A stretch of DNA of 64,000 bases. Source: Paraburkholderia phenoliruptrix. Lineage in GTDB: Bacteria > Pseudomonadota > Gammaproteobacteria > Burkholderiales > Burkholderiaceae. The stretch lies in the NCBI RefSeq assembly GCF_019511605.1, contig NZ_JAEUAV010000027.1:1-64000 (forward strand), read 5' to 3'. A program made the position numbers and the translations under genes. Position 1 is the first letter of the stretch. Each line of letters starts with the position of its first letter. A model generated the notes under the pieces. The model was not told where the DNA came from, ran no database searches, and saw only the letters and a list, made by a program, of their open reading frames with translations. Below are positions 1-7,988 of the stretch, one piece after another.

Positions 1-647
1 CCCCTCTCCAACGCCCGCCCGTACGCAGGCCGCGCATGAATGCGCTGCAAGAACCCACTTACAGCAGGCAGTTGCGACTCCATCCCACCGCGCGCTGTCG
101 CCGCCTCGAGCGGAAAACTCATCTGCACATCCGCGGCAGTGAACTCATCGCCGGCAAACCACTGGCTTTTAGCCAACTCTTTCTCGATGTAGCCCAAGTG
201 CAGCTTCAATTGCGGATCGATAAAACTCGACTGCAACGTCGTCGCAATCTTGCGTGCAATGGGCTTCGCAAAGAATGGCATGGGCGCACTTGCAATGCGC
301 AGTGCCACCAGCTTGAGCAGCAATGGCGGCATGGCCGACCCTTCCGCGTAATGCAACCAGTACGTATAGCGCAACCGCTCAGGCGTGCCCGCGGCCGGCG
401 CAAAACGTCCCTGCCCATACTTGCCGACCAGATACTCGATAATCGCACCCGACTCGGCAATGGTCAGTCCATCGTCCGTAATGACGGGTGACTTGCCGAG
501 CGGATGCACCGCGCGCAACTCGGGCGGCGCGAGCATGGTTTGCGGATCGCGCTCGTATCGCTTGATCTCGTACGGAACGCCGAGCTCTTCGAGTAGCCAC
601 AAGACGCGCTGCGAGCGCGAGTTATTCAAATGATGGACAGTCAGCAT
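1..647 (-). CDS. Glutathione S-transferase family protein (3' end outside window)
   Basis: The reading frame starts at an ATG on the minus strand and runs off the left edge with no stop, so only about 215 residues are visible. It opens with MLTVHHLNNSRSQRVLWLLE, the thioredoxin-fold N-terminal domain of cytosolic GSTs, followed by HPLGKSPVI and IAESGAIIEYL, which match the cis-Pro loop and the glutathione gamma-Glu site (ES). A helical C-terminal domain follows with WFAGDEFTAADVQMSFPLE, the usual N-capping box region. GSTs use glutathione to conjugate or isomerise electrophiles; the substrate here cannot be read. It is the last visible gene on the same strand as the 2-aminobenzoyl-CoA operon, 83 bp after the dienelactone hydrolase fusion, and may be co-transcribed, but a link to the pathway is only inference. 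Confidence 0.9.
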   Translation of the reverse strand, partial: MLTVHHLNNSRSQRVLWLLEELGVPYEIKRYERDPQTMLAPPELRAVHPLGKSPVITDDGLTIAESGAIIEYLVGKYGQGRFAPAAGTPERLRYTYWLHYAEGSAMPPLLLKLVALRIASAPMPFFAKPIARKIATTLQSSFIDPQLKLHLGYIEKELAKSQWFAGDEFTAADVQMSFPLEAATARGGMESQLPAVSGFLQRIHARPAYGRALER

Positions 648-730
648 GGGTCGACAAACGTTGGCCAGTGGAACGTCACATCATAGGGCTATTGTCCCGA
701 GTCGGGCTTCTAGCCGCACGCCCAACGCGT

Positions 731-1954
731 TCACACGCGCGACTTGCTGCCCATCAACTGGTTGGAAGGCAGGCTTTCGTCAAGCAACTTCCGCGCGCTT
801 TCAATTCCGGCCACAGGCAACCCTTCGGGATTGAGCAGGCCCACTTGCACAAGCACGCTCGCCTGATCCCAATAGATGTGCTCGTTATACAGCTTGTCGC
901 CGCGAAAGCACACCACCGCAAGCATCGGCACCTCGAAGTACTTCCCGGTCGGAGCAACGCCTGGCAATAGCCAGTCTATTTCGCAGCTATGCGTGCAACT
1001 AAAAATAAACTCGTCGACGATACGATCCGCGCCTATGGTCCGCGAAATCGGAATCAGCTTTGTGTCAGGCGGATTGGAGTTGACGAAGTGATGCGTGTAA
1101 AACCGCTTGAGATTGTCATGACCGACGCCGCCCGTCATCGTAGGAACATGGTTGACGTAGGGCTCCGCAACCATGGTGGGCATGACGGCTTCCACGTCGC
1201 GCGTGGCGAACTCGTGGTAGCAATGCGCCTCCCACAGCGCATTCAGATCGTAGACCGGGCCGAGCACCTTGCGCAGCAAGGCAAGCGTGCGCGAATACGC
1301 CATCATTGCCGCGGGCTTGTCGTATTGCGGACGCGAAGGCGCGGCAAACGCATGATCGCAACCGGGGTACACGTACTGCTCGATTTGAGCACGCGTGCGT
1401 AGCGCGGCGCTGATTCGCTCGCGGGTTTGCGGCGGGCACAGCGCGTCGTTTTCGGGGAAATGAAACACCATCGGGCAGCGCACAGCAGGCACTTCGTCCA
1501 GATACGCGTCGAGGCCCACGCCGTAGTAGCTCACCGCGCAATCCACATCGGTACGCGCCGCGCTCAGAAACGCGAGCTTGCCGCCGAGGCAATAGCCGAC
1601 CGTGCCAACCTTGCCGACCTGCTCGGGCATGGCACGCAAGGCCGCAATGGTGGCCGCAATATCGTCGATGGCGAGGTCGGTGTCGAACTGGTTCAGATAG
1701 TCGAGCGCCTGCTTCATGTCGGCTTCACCATAGCCGAGTTCTATGCCCGGTTTGATGCGCCAGAACAGATCGGGCACCAGCACCACGTAACCCTCTTCGG
1801 CAAAGCGCTCGGCCGTCGCCTTCATGGTGTCGTTGATGCCGAAAATTTCCTGCAGCAGAACGAGCCCAGGTCCCGAGCCCTGCGCGGGACGTGCAACGTA
1901 GGCGTTGAAACGGCCGCCGTCCTGGGCGACCACTTCCATGAAAGAGCCGGCCAT
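731..1954 (-). CDS. Dienelactone hydrolase fused to an NTF2/SnoaL-like domain
   Basis: 407 residues in two parts. Residues 1-230 are an alpha/beta hydrolase of the dienelactone hydrolase type: nucleophile elbow GYCLGG with Cys122, acid Asp170 (FPEND) and His201 (CDHAF) form the family's Cys-Asp-His triad. Residues about 238-395 look like an NTF2/SnoaL-type cone domain (LNALWEAHCYHEFATRD, later YNEHIYWDQASVLVQVGLL), a fold that often holds cyclases, isomerases and hydrolases. The ATG is preceded by a good ribosome site (AGGAG). The gene lies 33 bp after the 2-aminobenzoate-CoA ligase gene and is probably in the same operon. Dienelactone hydrolases open lactones in ring-cleavage pathways, so a hydrolytic or isomerising step on a ring-derived intermediate is plausible; the substrate is not established. 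Confidence 0.88.
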   Translation of the reverse strand: MAGSFMEVVAQDGGRFNAYVARPAQGSGPGLVLLQEIFGINDTMKATAERFAEEGYVVLVPDLFWRIKPGIELGYGEADMKQALDYLNQFDTDLAIDDIAATIAALRAMPEQVGKVGTVGYCLGGKLAFLSAARTDVDCAVSYYGVGLDAYLDEVPAVRCPMVFHFPENDALCPPQTRERISAALRTRAQIEQYVYPGCDHAFAAPSRPQYDKPAAMMAYSRTLALLRKVLGPVYDLNALWEAHCYHEFATRDVEAVMPTMVAEPYVNHVPTMTGGVGHDNLKRFYTHHFVNSNPPDTKLIPISRTIGADRIVDEFIFSCTHSCEIDWLLPGVAPTGKYFEVPMLAVVCFRGDKLYNEHIYWDQASVLVQVGLLNPEGLPVAGIESARKLLDESLPSNQLMGSKSRV

Positions 1955-1987
1955 GCGTATATCTCCTGAAGTGTGCGAGGAAGAAGC

Positions 1988-3628
1988 CTATGCCATCGTA
2001 CGCAATTCGAAGCGCTTGAGCTTGCCTGTTTCGGTGCGCGGCAGTGAATCGACGAAAGCGACGACACGCGGGTACTTGTACGGCGCCACCGTATTCTTCA
2101 CGAATTCCTGCAACTGTGCGACGAGTTTGTCATCCGGCGCATAGCCGGGGTTCAGCACGACGAAGGCTTTCACGACCTGCCCGCGTGTGTCGTCCGGTGC
2201 GCCGACCACCCCGCACTCGGCTACGGCTTCATGTTGCAGCAGCACGCTTTCCACTTCGGGACCGGAAATGTTGTAGCCGGCGGAGACAATCATGTCGTCG
2301 GCGCGCGCCTGGTAAAAGACGTAGCCGTCTTTGTCGATATAGACGGAATCGCCCGGCAGGTTCCAGCCGTCGCGCACGAACTTCGTTTGCCGTTCGTCCG
2401 CGAGATAGCGGCAGCCGGTCGGCCCGCGCACCGCGAGCTTGCCGATGGTGCCGGGCGCAACCGGTTGCATGGCGTCGTCCACGGCTTGCACGAGGTAGCC
2501 TGGCACCGCACGGCCGATTGCGTTGGGACGTATGTCACTGCCGGCCGCGGAAATGAAGATGTGGATCAACTCGGTGCCGCCAATGCCATCGATCATGTCG
2601 ATGCCGGTTGACTCGCGCCACAGGCGCCTGGTCGCATCGGGCAACGCCTCGCCGGCGGATACGGTCTTTCGCAAACTCGACACATTGTGATGCGCAACGA
2701 GCGGTGCCATTTGCCGATAAAACGTCGGCGCGGTGAACATAATGGTCGCGTGAAAGCGCTCGACGGTTTCCAGCAGCGTCTGCGGCGTGAGCTTTTCGAT
2801 CAACACCGTGGACGCGCCCACACGCAAAGGAAAGCACAGCAAGCCGCCCAGCCCGAAAGTGAACGCAAGCGGCGGCGTGCCGCAGAAAATGTCGCTGGCA
2901 GAAGGCTTCAGCACATGGCGCGGAAAGAGGTCGCACATGGCGAGCACGTCGCGATGAAAATGCATGCAGCCCTTCGGCTCACCTGTCGTGCCGCTTGTGA
3001 ACGCGATCAGACAGACGTCGTCGGCGGCGGTATCGCAGGCAGTGAATTCAGCGGGCTTGTTAATGGCTAGCGTATCGAGCGATCCGGCCGCGTCGTCATG
3101 AAACACCAGCGTCTGCTTCAACTCGGCAGAGTAGAACTCGTCCTGCGGATCGGTGCAGCGCGCGAGCTCTTCTGTCAAACGCGCATCGCAAAGCGCGGCG
3201 CGCACTTGCGCCTTCACGATGATCTGCTTCAACTCCTTCGCGCGCAGCAAAGGCATGGTCGGCACCACAACGAGCCCCACCTTCAGCGCGGCCAGCGCCG
3301 CCACCGCCATCTGCAACGTATTCGGCCCGCGCAGCAGAACGCGGTTGCCAGGCTGCAAACCCATTTCGTCGACCAGCACATGCGCGTTGCGGTTCACCAT
3401 TGCGAGCAGTTCGTTGTAGGTGGTGGCGCGCGGCTCCCCATCCACCAGCGACCACACAGCGGGACGCTCGCCGTGACCCGCTTCGATCGTTCTATCCAGC
3501 AGTTCGGTCGCGCAATTGAAACGTGCCGGATAAGCCACGTCGGGGTTGTCCAACAGAAAAACAGGCCATTGATCCTGCGGCGGAAGATTGTCGCGCGCGA
3601 AAGTATCGACGTGTGCTGACGGTTCCAT
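1988..3628 (-). CDS. abmG: 2-aminobenzoate-CoA ligase
   Basis: 546-residue member of the ANL adenylating superfamily. The P-loop signature TSGTTGEPKG sits at residues 211-220. The later motifs RADDMIVSAGYNISGPEVE (hinge region) and ETGKLKRFELR (C-terminal catalytic Lys) are both present, so the enzyme looks intact. Family members ligate CoA to aromatic acids with ATP. The assignment to 2-aminobenzoate rests on overall resemblance to the aerobic anthranilate ligases known from Azoarcus evansii and on the 2-aminobenzoyl-CoA monooxygenase/reductase gene in the same operon. A ribosome site (GGGGAGA) precedes the ATG. It would carry out the first committed step, anthranilate plus CoA plus ATP to 2-aminobenzoyl-CoA in the cytoplasm. 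A benzoate-CoA ligase is the main alternative. Confidence 0.87.
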   Translation of the reverse strand: MEPSAHVDTFARDNLPPQDQWPVFLLDNPDVAYPARFNCATELLDRTIEAGHGERPAVWSLVDGEPRATTYNELLAMVNRNAHVLVDEMGLQPGNRVLLRGPNTLQMAVAALAALKVGLVVVPTMPLLRAKELKQIIVKAQVRAALCDARLTEELARCTDPQDEFYSAELKQTLVFHDDAAGSLDTLAINKPAEFTACDTAADDVCLIAFTSGTTGEPKGCMHFHRDVLAMCDLFPRHVLKPSASDIFCGTPPLAFTFGLGGLLCFPLRVGASTVLIEKLTPQTLLETVERFHATIMFTAPTFYRQMAPLVAHHNVSSLRKTVSAGEALPDATRRLWRESTGIDMIDGIGGTELIHIFISAAGSDIRPNAIGRAVPGYLVQAVDDAMQPVAPGTIGKLAVRGPTGCRYLADERQTKFVRDGWNLPGDSVYIDKDGYVFYQARADDMIVSAGYNISGPEVESVLLQHEAVAECGVVGAPDDTRGQVVKAFVVLNPGYAPDDKLVAQLQEFVKNTVAPYKYPRVVAFVDSLPRTETGKLKRFELRTMA

Positions 3629-3688
3629 CGTGGTCTCCCCGGTATCGAGCCGGCTCCAGCGCTTCAGTTGACGAGGGTTTGCATGTTC

Positions 3689-4084
3689 TTACTGCGGAAT
3701 GACGGCGGTTGCTTCAATTTCTACTTTGGCTCGGTCTTCTATCAACGCGACAACCTGCACCGCGCTCATTGCTATGTCGTAGTCGCCGATCAACTCGCGA
3801 AACGCGCGGCCAATCTCTTTCAGCGACGCCAGGTACTCGCGCTTGTCGGTGACGTACCACGTCATGCGCACCAGGTGCTCTGGCTTGCCGCCCGCTTCGT
3901 GCAGCACGGCGAGCACATTGCTCAGCGCCTGAATCGCCTGAGCCGCGAAGTCGTCGGTCTGGAACTGCGCCTGTTCGTCCCAGCCTATCTGGCCTGCAAT
4001 GAACACCTGAATGCCAGTGGCCGCGACGCCGTTTGCGTAACCGCGCGGCTTGACCCAGCCGGCAGGAAGAAGAGCTTTTTTCAT
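3689..4084 (-). CDS. Rid family (YjgF/YER057c/UK114) protein
   Basis: 131 residues with the chorismate-mutase-like Rid fold, recognisable from FIAGQIGWDE, QAIQALSNVLAVLHEAGG, VRMTWYVTD and KVEIEATAVI. RidA enzymes hydrolyse reactive enamines/imines. The product of 2-aminobenzoyl-CoA monooxygenase/reductase is itself a cyclic enamine (2-amino-5-oxocyclohex-1-enecarboxyl-CoA), so an imine/enamine hydrolase releasing ammonium would fit the pathway. However, at the position of catalytic Arg105 of RidA (VARLPKDVKIEIEA) this protein reads VVALIEDRAKVEIEA, with no Arg, so it belongs to one of the Rid subgroups without that residue and deaminase activity is uncertain. Its start overlaps the thioesterase stop by 4 bp (ATGA), so the two genes are translationally coupled. 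Confidence 0.9.
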   Translation of the reverse strand: MKKALLPAGWVKPRGYANGVAATGIQVFIAGQIGWDEQAQFQTDDFAAQAIQALSNVLAVLHEAGGKPEHLVRMTWYVTDKREYLASLKEIGRAFRELIGDYDIAMSAVQVVALIEDRAKVEIEATAVIPQ

Positions 4085-4524
4085 GAGCGTTGCGCCTCGC
4101 TGAATTCAGGCTGTGGAGCGAACGTCGCGAGTGCGCTCGCGATGTCGGCGGGAATCTCGATTGAGCGGCTGCTTTCCAGCGACGTCGTGACCAGCACCTG
4201 TTTCGCCCGGAAACGCGCCTCGCCGTTGCAATGACCGAGAATGTCGAGGCTGATGGAGCGCCGGCCGATTGCGGCAACGTTGAGCGTGAGCATGATGGTT
4301 TCGCCCATCTGGCTCGGCCGCGAAAACTCGCAGTCGAGTTTGACGATCGGCAAGCCGATGCGGCGCTGGCCGATCATCTGCGCATAGTCGATGTGCAGGC
4401 CCTCGTTGAACCAGTCTTCAACGAGCGCGTTGGTCATGACCAGATATTGCGGAAAGAACACGATGCCCGCAGGGTCGCAATGCGAAAAGCGGATACGTAC
4501 GGGCCTTTCGAACTGAGCGGTCAT
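4081..4524 (-). CDS. Acyl-CoA thioesterase of the 4-hydroxybenzoyl-CoA type
   Basis: 147-residue single hot-dog-fold protein. The N-terminal motif SHCDPAGIVFFPQYL (His15, Asp17) is the active-site helix signature of the Pseudomonas-type 4-hydroxybenzoyl-CoA thioesterase family, with the nucleophilic/basic Asp in place. It would hydrolyse an acyl-CoA to the free acid and CoA, either as a product-release step or to rescue CoA from dead-end intermediates of the 2-aminobenzoyl-CoA pathway. Both flanking junctions in the operon are ATGA overlaps, upstream with the acyl-CoA dehydrogenase and downstream with the Rid protein, showing tight coupling. The exact acyl chain is not deducible. Confidence 0.9.
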   Translation of the reverse strand: MTAQFERPVRIRFSHCDPAGIVFFPQYLVMTNALVEDWFNEGLHIDYAQMIGQRRIGLPIVKLDCEFSRPSQMGETIMLTLNVAAIGRRSISLDILGHCNGEARFRAKQVLVTTSLESSRSIEIPADIASALATFAPQPEFSEAQRS

Positions 4525-5762
4525 TTGAGGTTTGCTCCCGCGCCTGAGCCTGCGCTTACGCTCGCATTTGCGGCTGCGTGCGCCTTCAACAAATCGCGGC
4601 CCACAATCAACTGCTGCACTTCAGTGGCGCCTTCGTAAATGCGCAGCGCGCGAATCTCGCGATACAGCATTTCGACGGCCACGCCGCTTTGCACGCCCAT
4701 GCCGCCATACAGTTGCACGGCGGCGTCGATCACCTGTTGCGCGCCTTCGCTTGCGTGCCATTTCGCCATGGCGGCTTCGCGCGTCACGCTTTCGCCCTGA
4801 TCGCGCAGCCATGCCGCGCGATAGACCAGCAGCGCGCTGCTGTCGATGGTCAAAGCCATCTGTGCGAGCCTGGCTTGCGTGAGTTGGAAGTCGCCGAGCG
4901 TCTGGCCGAACATCTTGCGCGACGCAGCGCGGGCGAGTGCCTCCGCCATTGCATGTCGCGCGAAGCCGAGCGACGCAGCCGCAACCGATGTACGAAAAAT
5001 GTCGAGCGTACGCATGGCGATCTTGAAGCCTTCGCCGGGCGCGCCGAGCATCCGGCTGCGCGGCACGCGTGCCCCGTCGAAACGCAGACGCGCCAGCGGA
5101 TGCGGTGCGATCACGTCGATACGTTCGGCAATCTCGAGCCCCGGCGTATCCGCGTCTACAACGAACGCGCTGATGCCGCGTGCGCCCGGCGCTTCGCCGC
5201 TGCGTGCAAAGACAACGTAGAAGTCGGCAATGCCGCCGTTGGATATCCACGTCTTTTCGCCGTCGAGCACGTAGGCGTCGCCGTCTGCACGCGCAGTCAG
5301 GGACATGGCCGCGACGTCCGATCCCGCTTCCGGTTCGGACAACGCAAACGCGGCAACGGCCGTGCCGTTTGCTACGCGCGGCAAGTAGTGCGCTTTCTGT
5401 TCATGCGTACCGGCAAGCGAGATTGCTCCGGAGCCGAGCCCTTGCATCGCGAGTGCGAAATCCGCGAGACCTGAATGCTTCGCGAGCGTTTCGCGCAGCA
5501 GACAGACCGCGCGCGTGTCGATCGTGTCGCCGTGGCCGCCGTAGGCGACGCCGCCCACGCCATACTTGAGCCAGCCGGCCGCGCCGAGGTCGCGCACGAG
5601 TTGACGGCAGGCGTCATCCACTTCGTGGCGCTCGACATGCGCCGTGTGCGAAAGATGGTCGCGACACCATGCCTCGATACCCGCACCCAGTTCCCGGTGA
5701 CGCGGCTCGAAAAACGGCCACGCCAGCGGGCTATGCAGATCCATGTTGGTAGCGGCGCTCAA
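4521..5762 (-). CDS. Acyl-CoA dehydrogenase
   Basis: 413 residues with the usual acyl-CoA dehydrogenase layout: helical N-terminal domain, beta middle domain with FALSEPEAGSDVAAMSLTA and KTWISNGGIADFYVVFAR, and helical C-terminal domain with LYGGMGVQ and LRIYEGATEVQQ. Glu377 in YEGATE corresponds to the catalytic base of medium-chain dehydrogenases. I chose a TTG start because a strong ribosome site (AAGGAG) stands 6 bases before it; the next ATG is 18 bases downstream and has no such site. FAD-dependent alpha,beta-dehydrogenation of an alicyclic or ring-opened dicarboxylic acyl-CoA is the expected role in this pathway. It begins 1 base after the crotonase stop. Confidence 0.9.
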   Translation of the reverse strand: MSAATNMDLHSPLAWPFFEPRHRELGAGIEAWCRDHLSHTAHVERHEVDDACRQLVRDLGAAGWLKYGVGGVAYGGHGDTIDTRAVCLLRETLAKHSGLADFALAMQGLGSGAISLAGTHEQKAHYLPRVANGTAVAAFALSEPEAGSDVAAMSLTARADGDAYVLDGEKTWISNGGIADFYVVFARSGEAPGARGISAFVVDADTPGLEIAERIDVIAPHPLARLRFDGARVPRSRMLGAPGEGFKIAMRTLDIFRTSVAAASLGFARHAMAEALARAASRKMFGQTLGDFQLTQARLAQMALTIDSSALLVYRAAWLRDQGESVTREAAMAKWHASEGAQQVIDAAVQLYGGMGVQSGVAVEMLYREIRALRIYEGATEVQQLIVGRDLLKAHAAANASVSAGSGAGANLK

Positions 5763-5763
5763 C

Positions 5764-6615
5764 TCAGTCTCCTTCGAACACCGGGCGCTGCTTCGCGGCG
5801 AACGCCTGATATGCGCGCTCGAAGTCGCGCGTGCTCATGCAAATGGCTTGCGCCTGCGCTTCGGATTCAATGGCTTCGTCAATGCTCATGCTCCATTCCT
5901 GGTGCAGCATTTTCTTCGTGATGCCGTGCGCGAATGTGGGACCGGCGACAAGATCGGCGGCGAGCTTCTGTGCTTCTTCGAGGAGAGCGGCCGGTTCGCA
6001 CAGCCGGTTATAGAAGCCCCACGCGTAGCCTTCGTCGCCGCTCGCGGATCGCCCGGTGAACAGCAGTTCGGCGGCGCGCCCCTGACCGATGATGCGCGGC
6101 AGAATCGCGCAAGCGCCCATATCGCAGCCCGCCAGGCCGACGCGCGAAAAGAGAAACGCGAGCTTGCTGCGCGCGGTGCCAACACGCATGTCGGACGCCA
6201 TCGCGAGAATTGCGCCTGCACCGGCGCACACGCCGTCCACGGCCGCAATCACCGGCTGCGGGCAATGGCGCATTGCTTTGACGAGATCGCCCGTCATGCG
6301 CGTGAAAAGCAGCAGTTCCGGCATGGGCAAATCGATCAGCGGCGCGATGATGTCGTGCACGTCGCCGCCCGAGCAGAAGTTCTCACCCGCGCCGTGGATC
6401 ACCACCGCCTTCACATCGGTCGCATATGCAAGCTGACGGAACAGGTCGCGCAACTCCGCGTACGACTCGAATGTGAGCGGATTCTTGCGCTCCGGGCGAT
6501 TCAGCGTGATAGTCGCAACCTTGTTCGCGACCGCCCAGCCGAAGTGCTGCGCTTCATAACCTGCGAGCGTGACGCGATTGCCGGTGAAAAGAGCTTCGGC
6601 GTTTGCTTGTGGCAT
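5764..6615 (-). CDS. Enoyl-CoA hydratase/isomerase (crotonase) family protein
   Basis: About 283 residues with crotonase signatures: TITLNRPERKNPLTFESYAE, the first oxyanion-hole loop ENFCSGGDVHDI and the second GVCAGAGAILAMASDMRVG. The expected chemistry is hydration, isomerisation or hydrolytic ring opening of a CoA-bound enoyl or oxo-alicyclic substrate. I start it at the ATG encoding MPQANAEAL, because the strong Shine-Dalgarno AAGGAG lies just upstream of it; a possible ATG 21 bases earlier would place that ribosome site inside the coding region. It sits 30 bp behind the MarR gene and directly ahead of the acyl-CoA dehydrogenase. Hydratase versus ring-cleaving hydrolase cannot be decided from sequence alone. 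Confidence 0.88.
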   Translation of the reverse strand: MPQANAEALFTGNRVTLAGYEAQHFGWAVANKVATITLNRPERKNPLTFESYAELRDLFRQLAYATDVKAVVIHGAGENFCSGGDVHDIIAPLIDLPMPELLLFTRMTGDLVKAMRHCPQPVIAAVDGVCAGAGAILAMASDMRVGTARSKLAFLFSRVGLAGCDMGACAILPRIIGQGRAAELLFTGRSASGDEGYAWGFYNRLCEPAALLEEAQKLAADLVAGPTFAHGITKKMLHQEWSMSIDEAIESEAQAQAICMSTRDFERAYQAFAAKQRPVFEGD

Positions 6616-6645
6616 GTATGTCTCCTTCGGTGCCAAAGGCGTGGA

Positions 6646-7218
6646 TCAGTCTTTCAGACTATCCAGCAGATGCTTTTTCAGTTTGCCCAACCGCTGATGT
6701 GTGCGCGACTTTTCCTCGAGGCTCAGGCCGCCGAACAGTTCGACCACCCATTGCTCATGTGCGGCCGCCATCTTGTCGAACGCCTTGCGGCCTGCGGGCG
6801 TGAGGCATACGCTGATCGAGCGGCGATCGTTCGGGTCGGTGTCGCGCGAAACCAGCCCTTCTTTTTCCAATTGATCCGTAATGCCGGTCACATTGCCGCC
6901 CGTCACCATCAGGCGGCGCGACAGTTCAGTCATCTTCAAGCCTTCAGGATGACGCTCCAGTTGCGCCATCAGGTCGAAGCGCGGCAATGTGGTGTCGAAT
7001 TCGTTACGCAGACGCTTGCGCAATTCGGCCTGCACGAGGTTGGTCGTGGTGAGCATGCGCAGCCATAAGCGCAGGCCCATGTGGCTGTCCGCACCCGTGC
7101 TCATTTCCAGATCCACCACGTTCTCCGCAGGCTTGGCGACGCCCTTGCGCGGCGCCTTGGTGTCTGCTGCCTTGCTGTCGCTCGCCGAAATCTTCTTGAC
7201 GTTGGCTGGCTTGCTCAC
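6646..7218 (-). CDS. MarR family transcriptional regulator
   Basis: About 190 residues. After a lysine-rich, probably disordered N-terminal 45 residues (KPANVKKISASDSKAADTK) comes a MarR winged helix: LRKRLRNEFDTTLPRFDLMA, then MTELSRRLMVTGGNVTGITD as recognition helix and the wing DTDPNDRRSISVCLTPAGR. The start is a GTG overlapping the stop of the SDR gene (GTGA), with GGTGGAG upstream. Several MarR proteins regulating aromatic-CoA pathways respond to the CoA thioester rather than the free acid; that is a likely mode here, but inference. Being inside the operon it would autoregulate, and a dyad overlaps the operon promoter. Confidence 0.9.
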   Translation of the reverse strand: MSKPANVKKISASDSKAADTKAPRKGVAKPAENVVDLEMSTGADSHMGLRLWLRMLTTTNLVQAELRKRLRNEFDTTLPRFDLMAQLERHPEGLKMTELSRRLMVTGGNVTGITDQLEKEGLVSRDTDPNDRRSISVCLTPAGRKAFDKMAAAHEQWVVELFGGLSLEEKSRTHQRLGKLKKHLLDSLKD

Positions 7219-7988
7219 ATTACTTCTCCACCGGAGATGGAAACGGACTGCCCTGTGATTGCATCCGAACCCGGCTGGCATAACCACAGCACTGCATTGG
7301 CCACCTGTTCGGGACTCACGAAGCGATGTTGCGGATTGGAGCGAAGCAGGCTTTCGCGCGCCTGCTCCTCGGTGCGCGAGGTCTTGCTGGTGATCTGTTG
7401 CAGCGATGCGTGCAACAGTTCCGTTTCCGTATAGCCAGGACATACCGCGTTCACGGTAATGCCCTTGGTCGCGACTTCGAGCGCAAGCGAGCGCGTCAAA
7501 CCAATCACGCCATGTTTAGCCGCGCAATAAGCGGCCACATACGCATAACCGATCTGCCCGGCAGTGCTCGCCACATTGACGATACGCCCGCGACCGCGTT
7601 CGAGCATGCCGGGCAACACCGCGCGCGTGCCGAGAAAAACGCCGGTGAGGTTCACGTCGAGCATGCGCTGCCACAGCGTCATGTCGGTGTGCGTAAATGG
7701 TGCGGCTTGTGCCTGGCCCGCGTTGTTGATCAGGATGTCGACCGCACCGGCCTTGTTGAATGCTCTCGCGACCGACTCTTCATGCGTGACGTCTACGCTG
7801 ATGCATGCCACCTCGCCCAATGCACGGCACTTTTCGCGCTGCATGTCGAGGCGCTCTGCATTGCGGCCCATCAACGTCACGCGTGCGCCGGCGCGCAGCA
7901 GCGCTTCGGCTATGGCGGCGCCAATGCCGCTGCCGCCGCCCGTAACGACCGCGTGTTGTCCCGCGAGGGTCGACTGGTTTGAATTCAC
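7215..7988 (-). CDS. SDR family oxidoreductase (3-hydroxyacyl-CoA dehydrogenase-like)
   Basis: 257 residues when started at a GTG that overlaps the stop of the monooxygenase/reductase gene (GTGA). Classical short-chain dehydrogenase features are TGGGSGIG at 16-23 for NAD(P) binding, NNAG at 88-91, and the catalytic Ser141, Tyr154 and Lys158 (YCAAK). C-terminal VCPGYTETELL and ITGQSVSISGGEVM are typical of the family. A longer reading frame extends 69 codons upstream into the preceding gene, but those residues are low-complexity Arg-rich and unlike an SDR. In a beta-oxidation-like pathway it would oxidise or reduce a hydroxyl/keto group of a ring-derived CoA ester. Confidence 0.9.
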   Translation of the reverse strand: MNSNQSTLAGQHAVVTGGGSGIGAAIAEALLRAGARVTLMGRNAERLDMQREKCRALGEVACISVDVTHEESVARAFNKAGAVDILINNAGQAQAAPFTHTDMTLWQRMLDVNLTGVFLGTRAVLPGMLERGRGRIVNVASTAGQIGYAYVAAYCAAKHGVIGLTRSLALEVATKGITVNAVCPGYTETELLHASLQQITSKTSRTEEQARESLLRSNPQHRFVSPEQVANAVLWLCQPGSDAITGQSVSISGGEVM

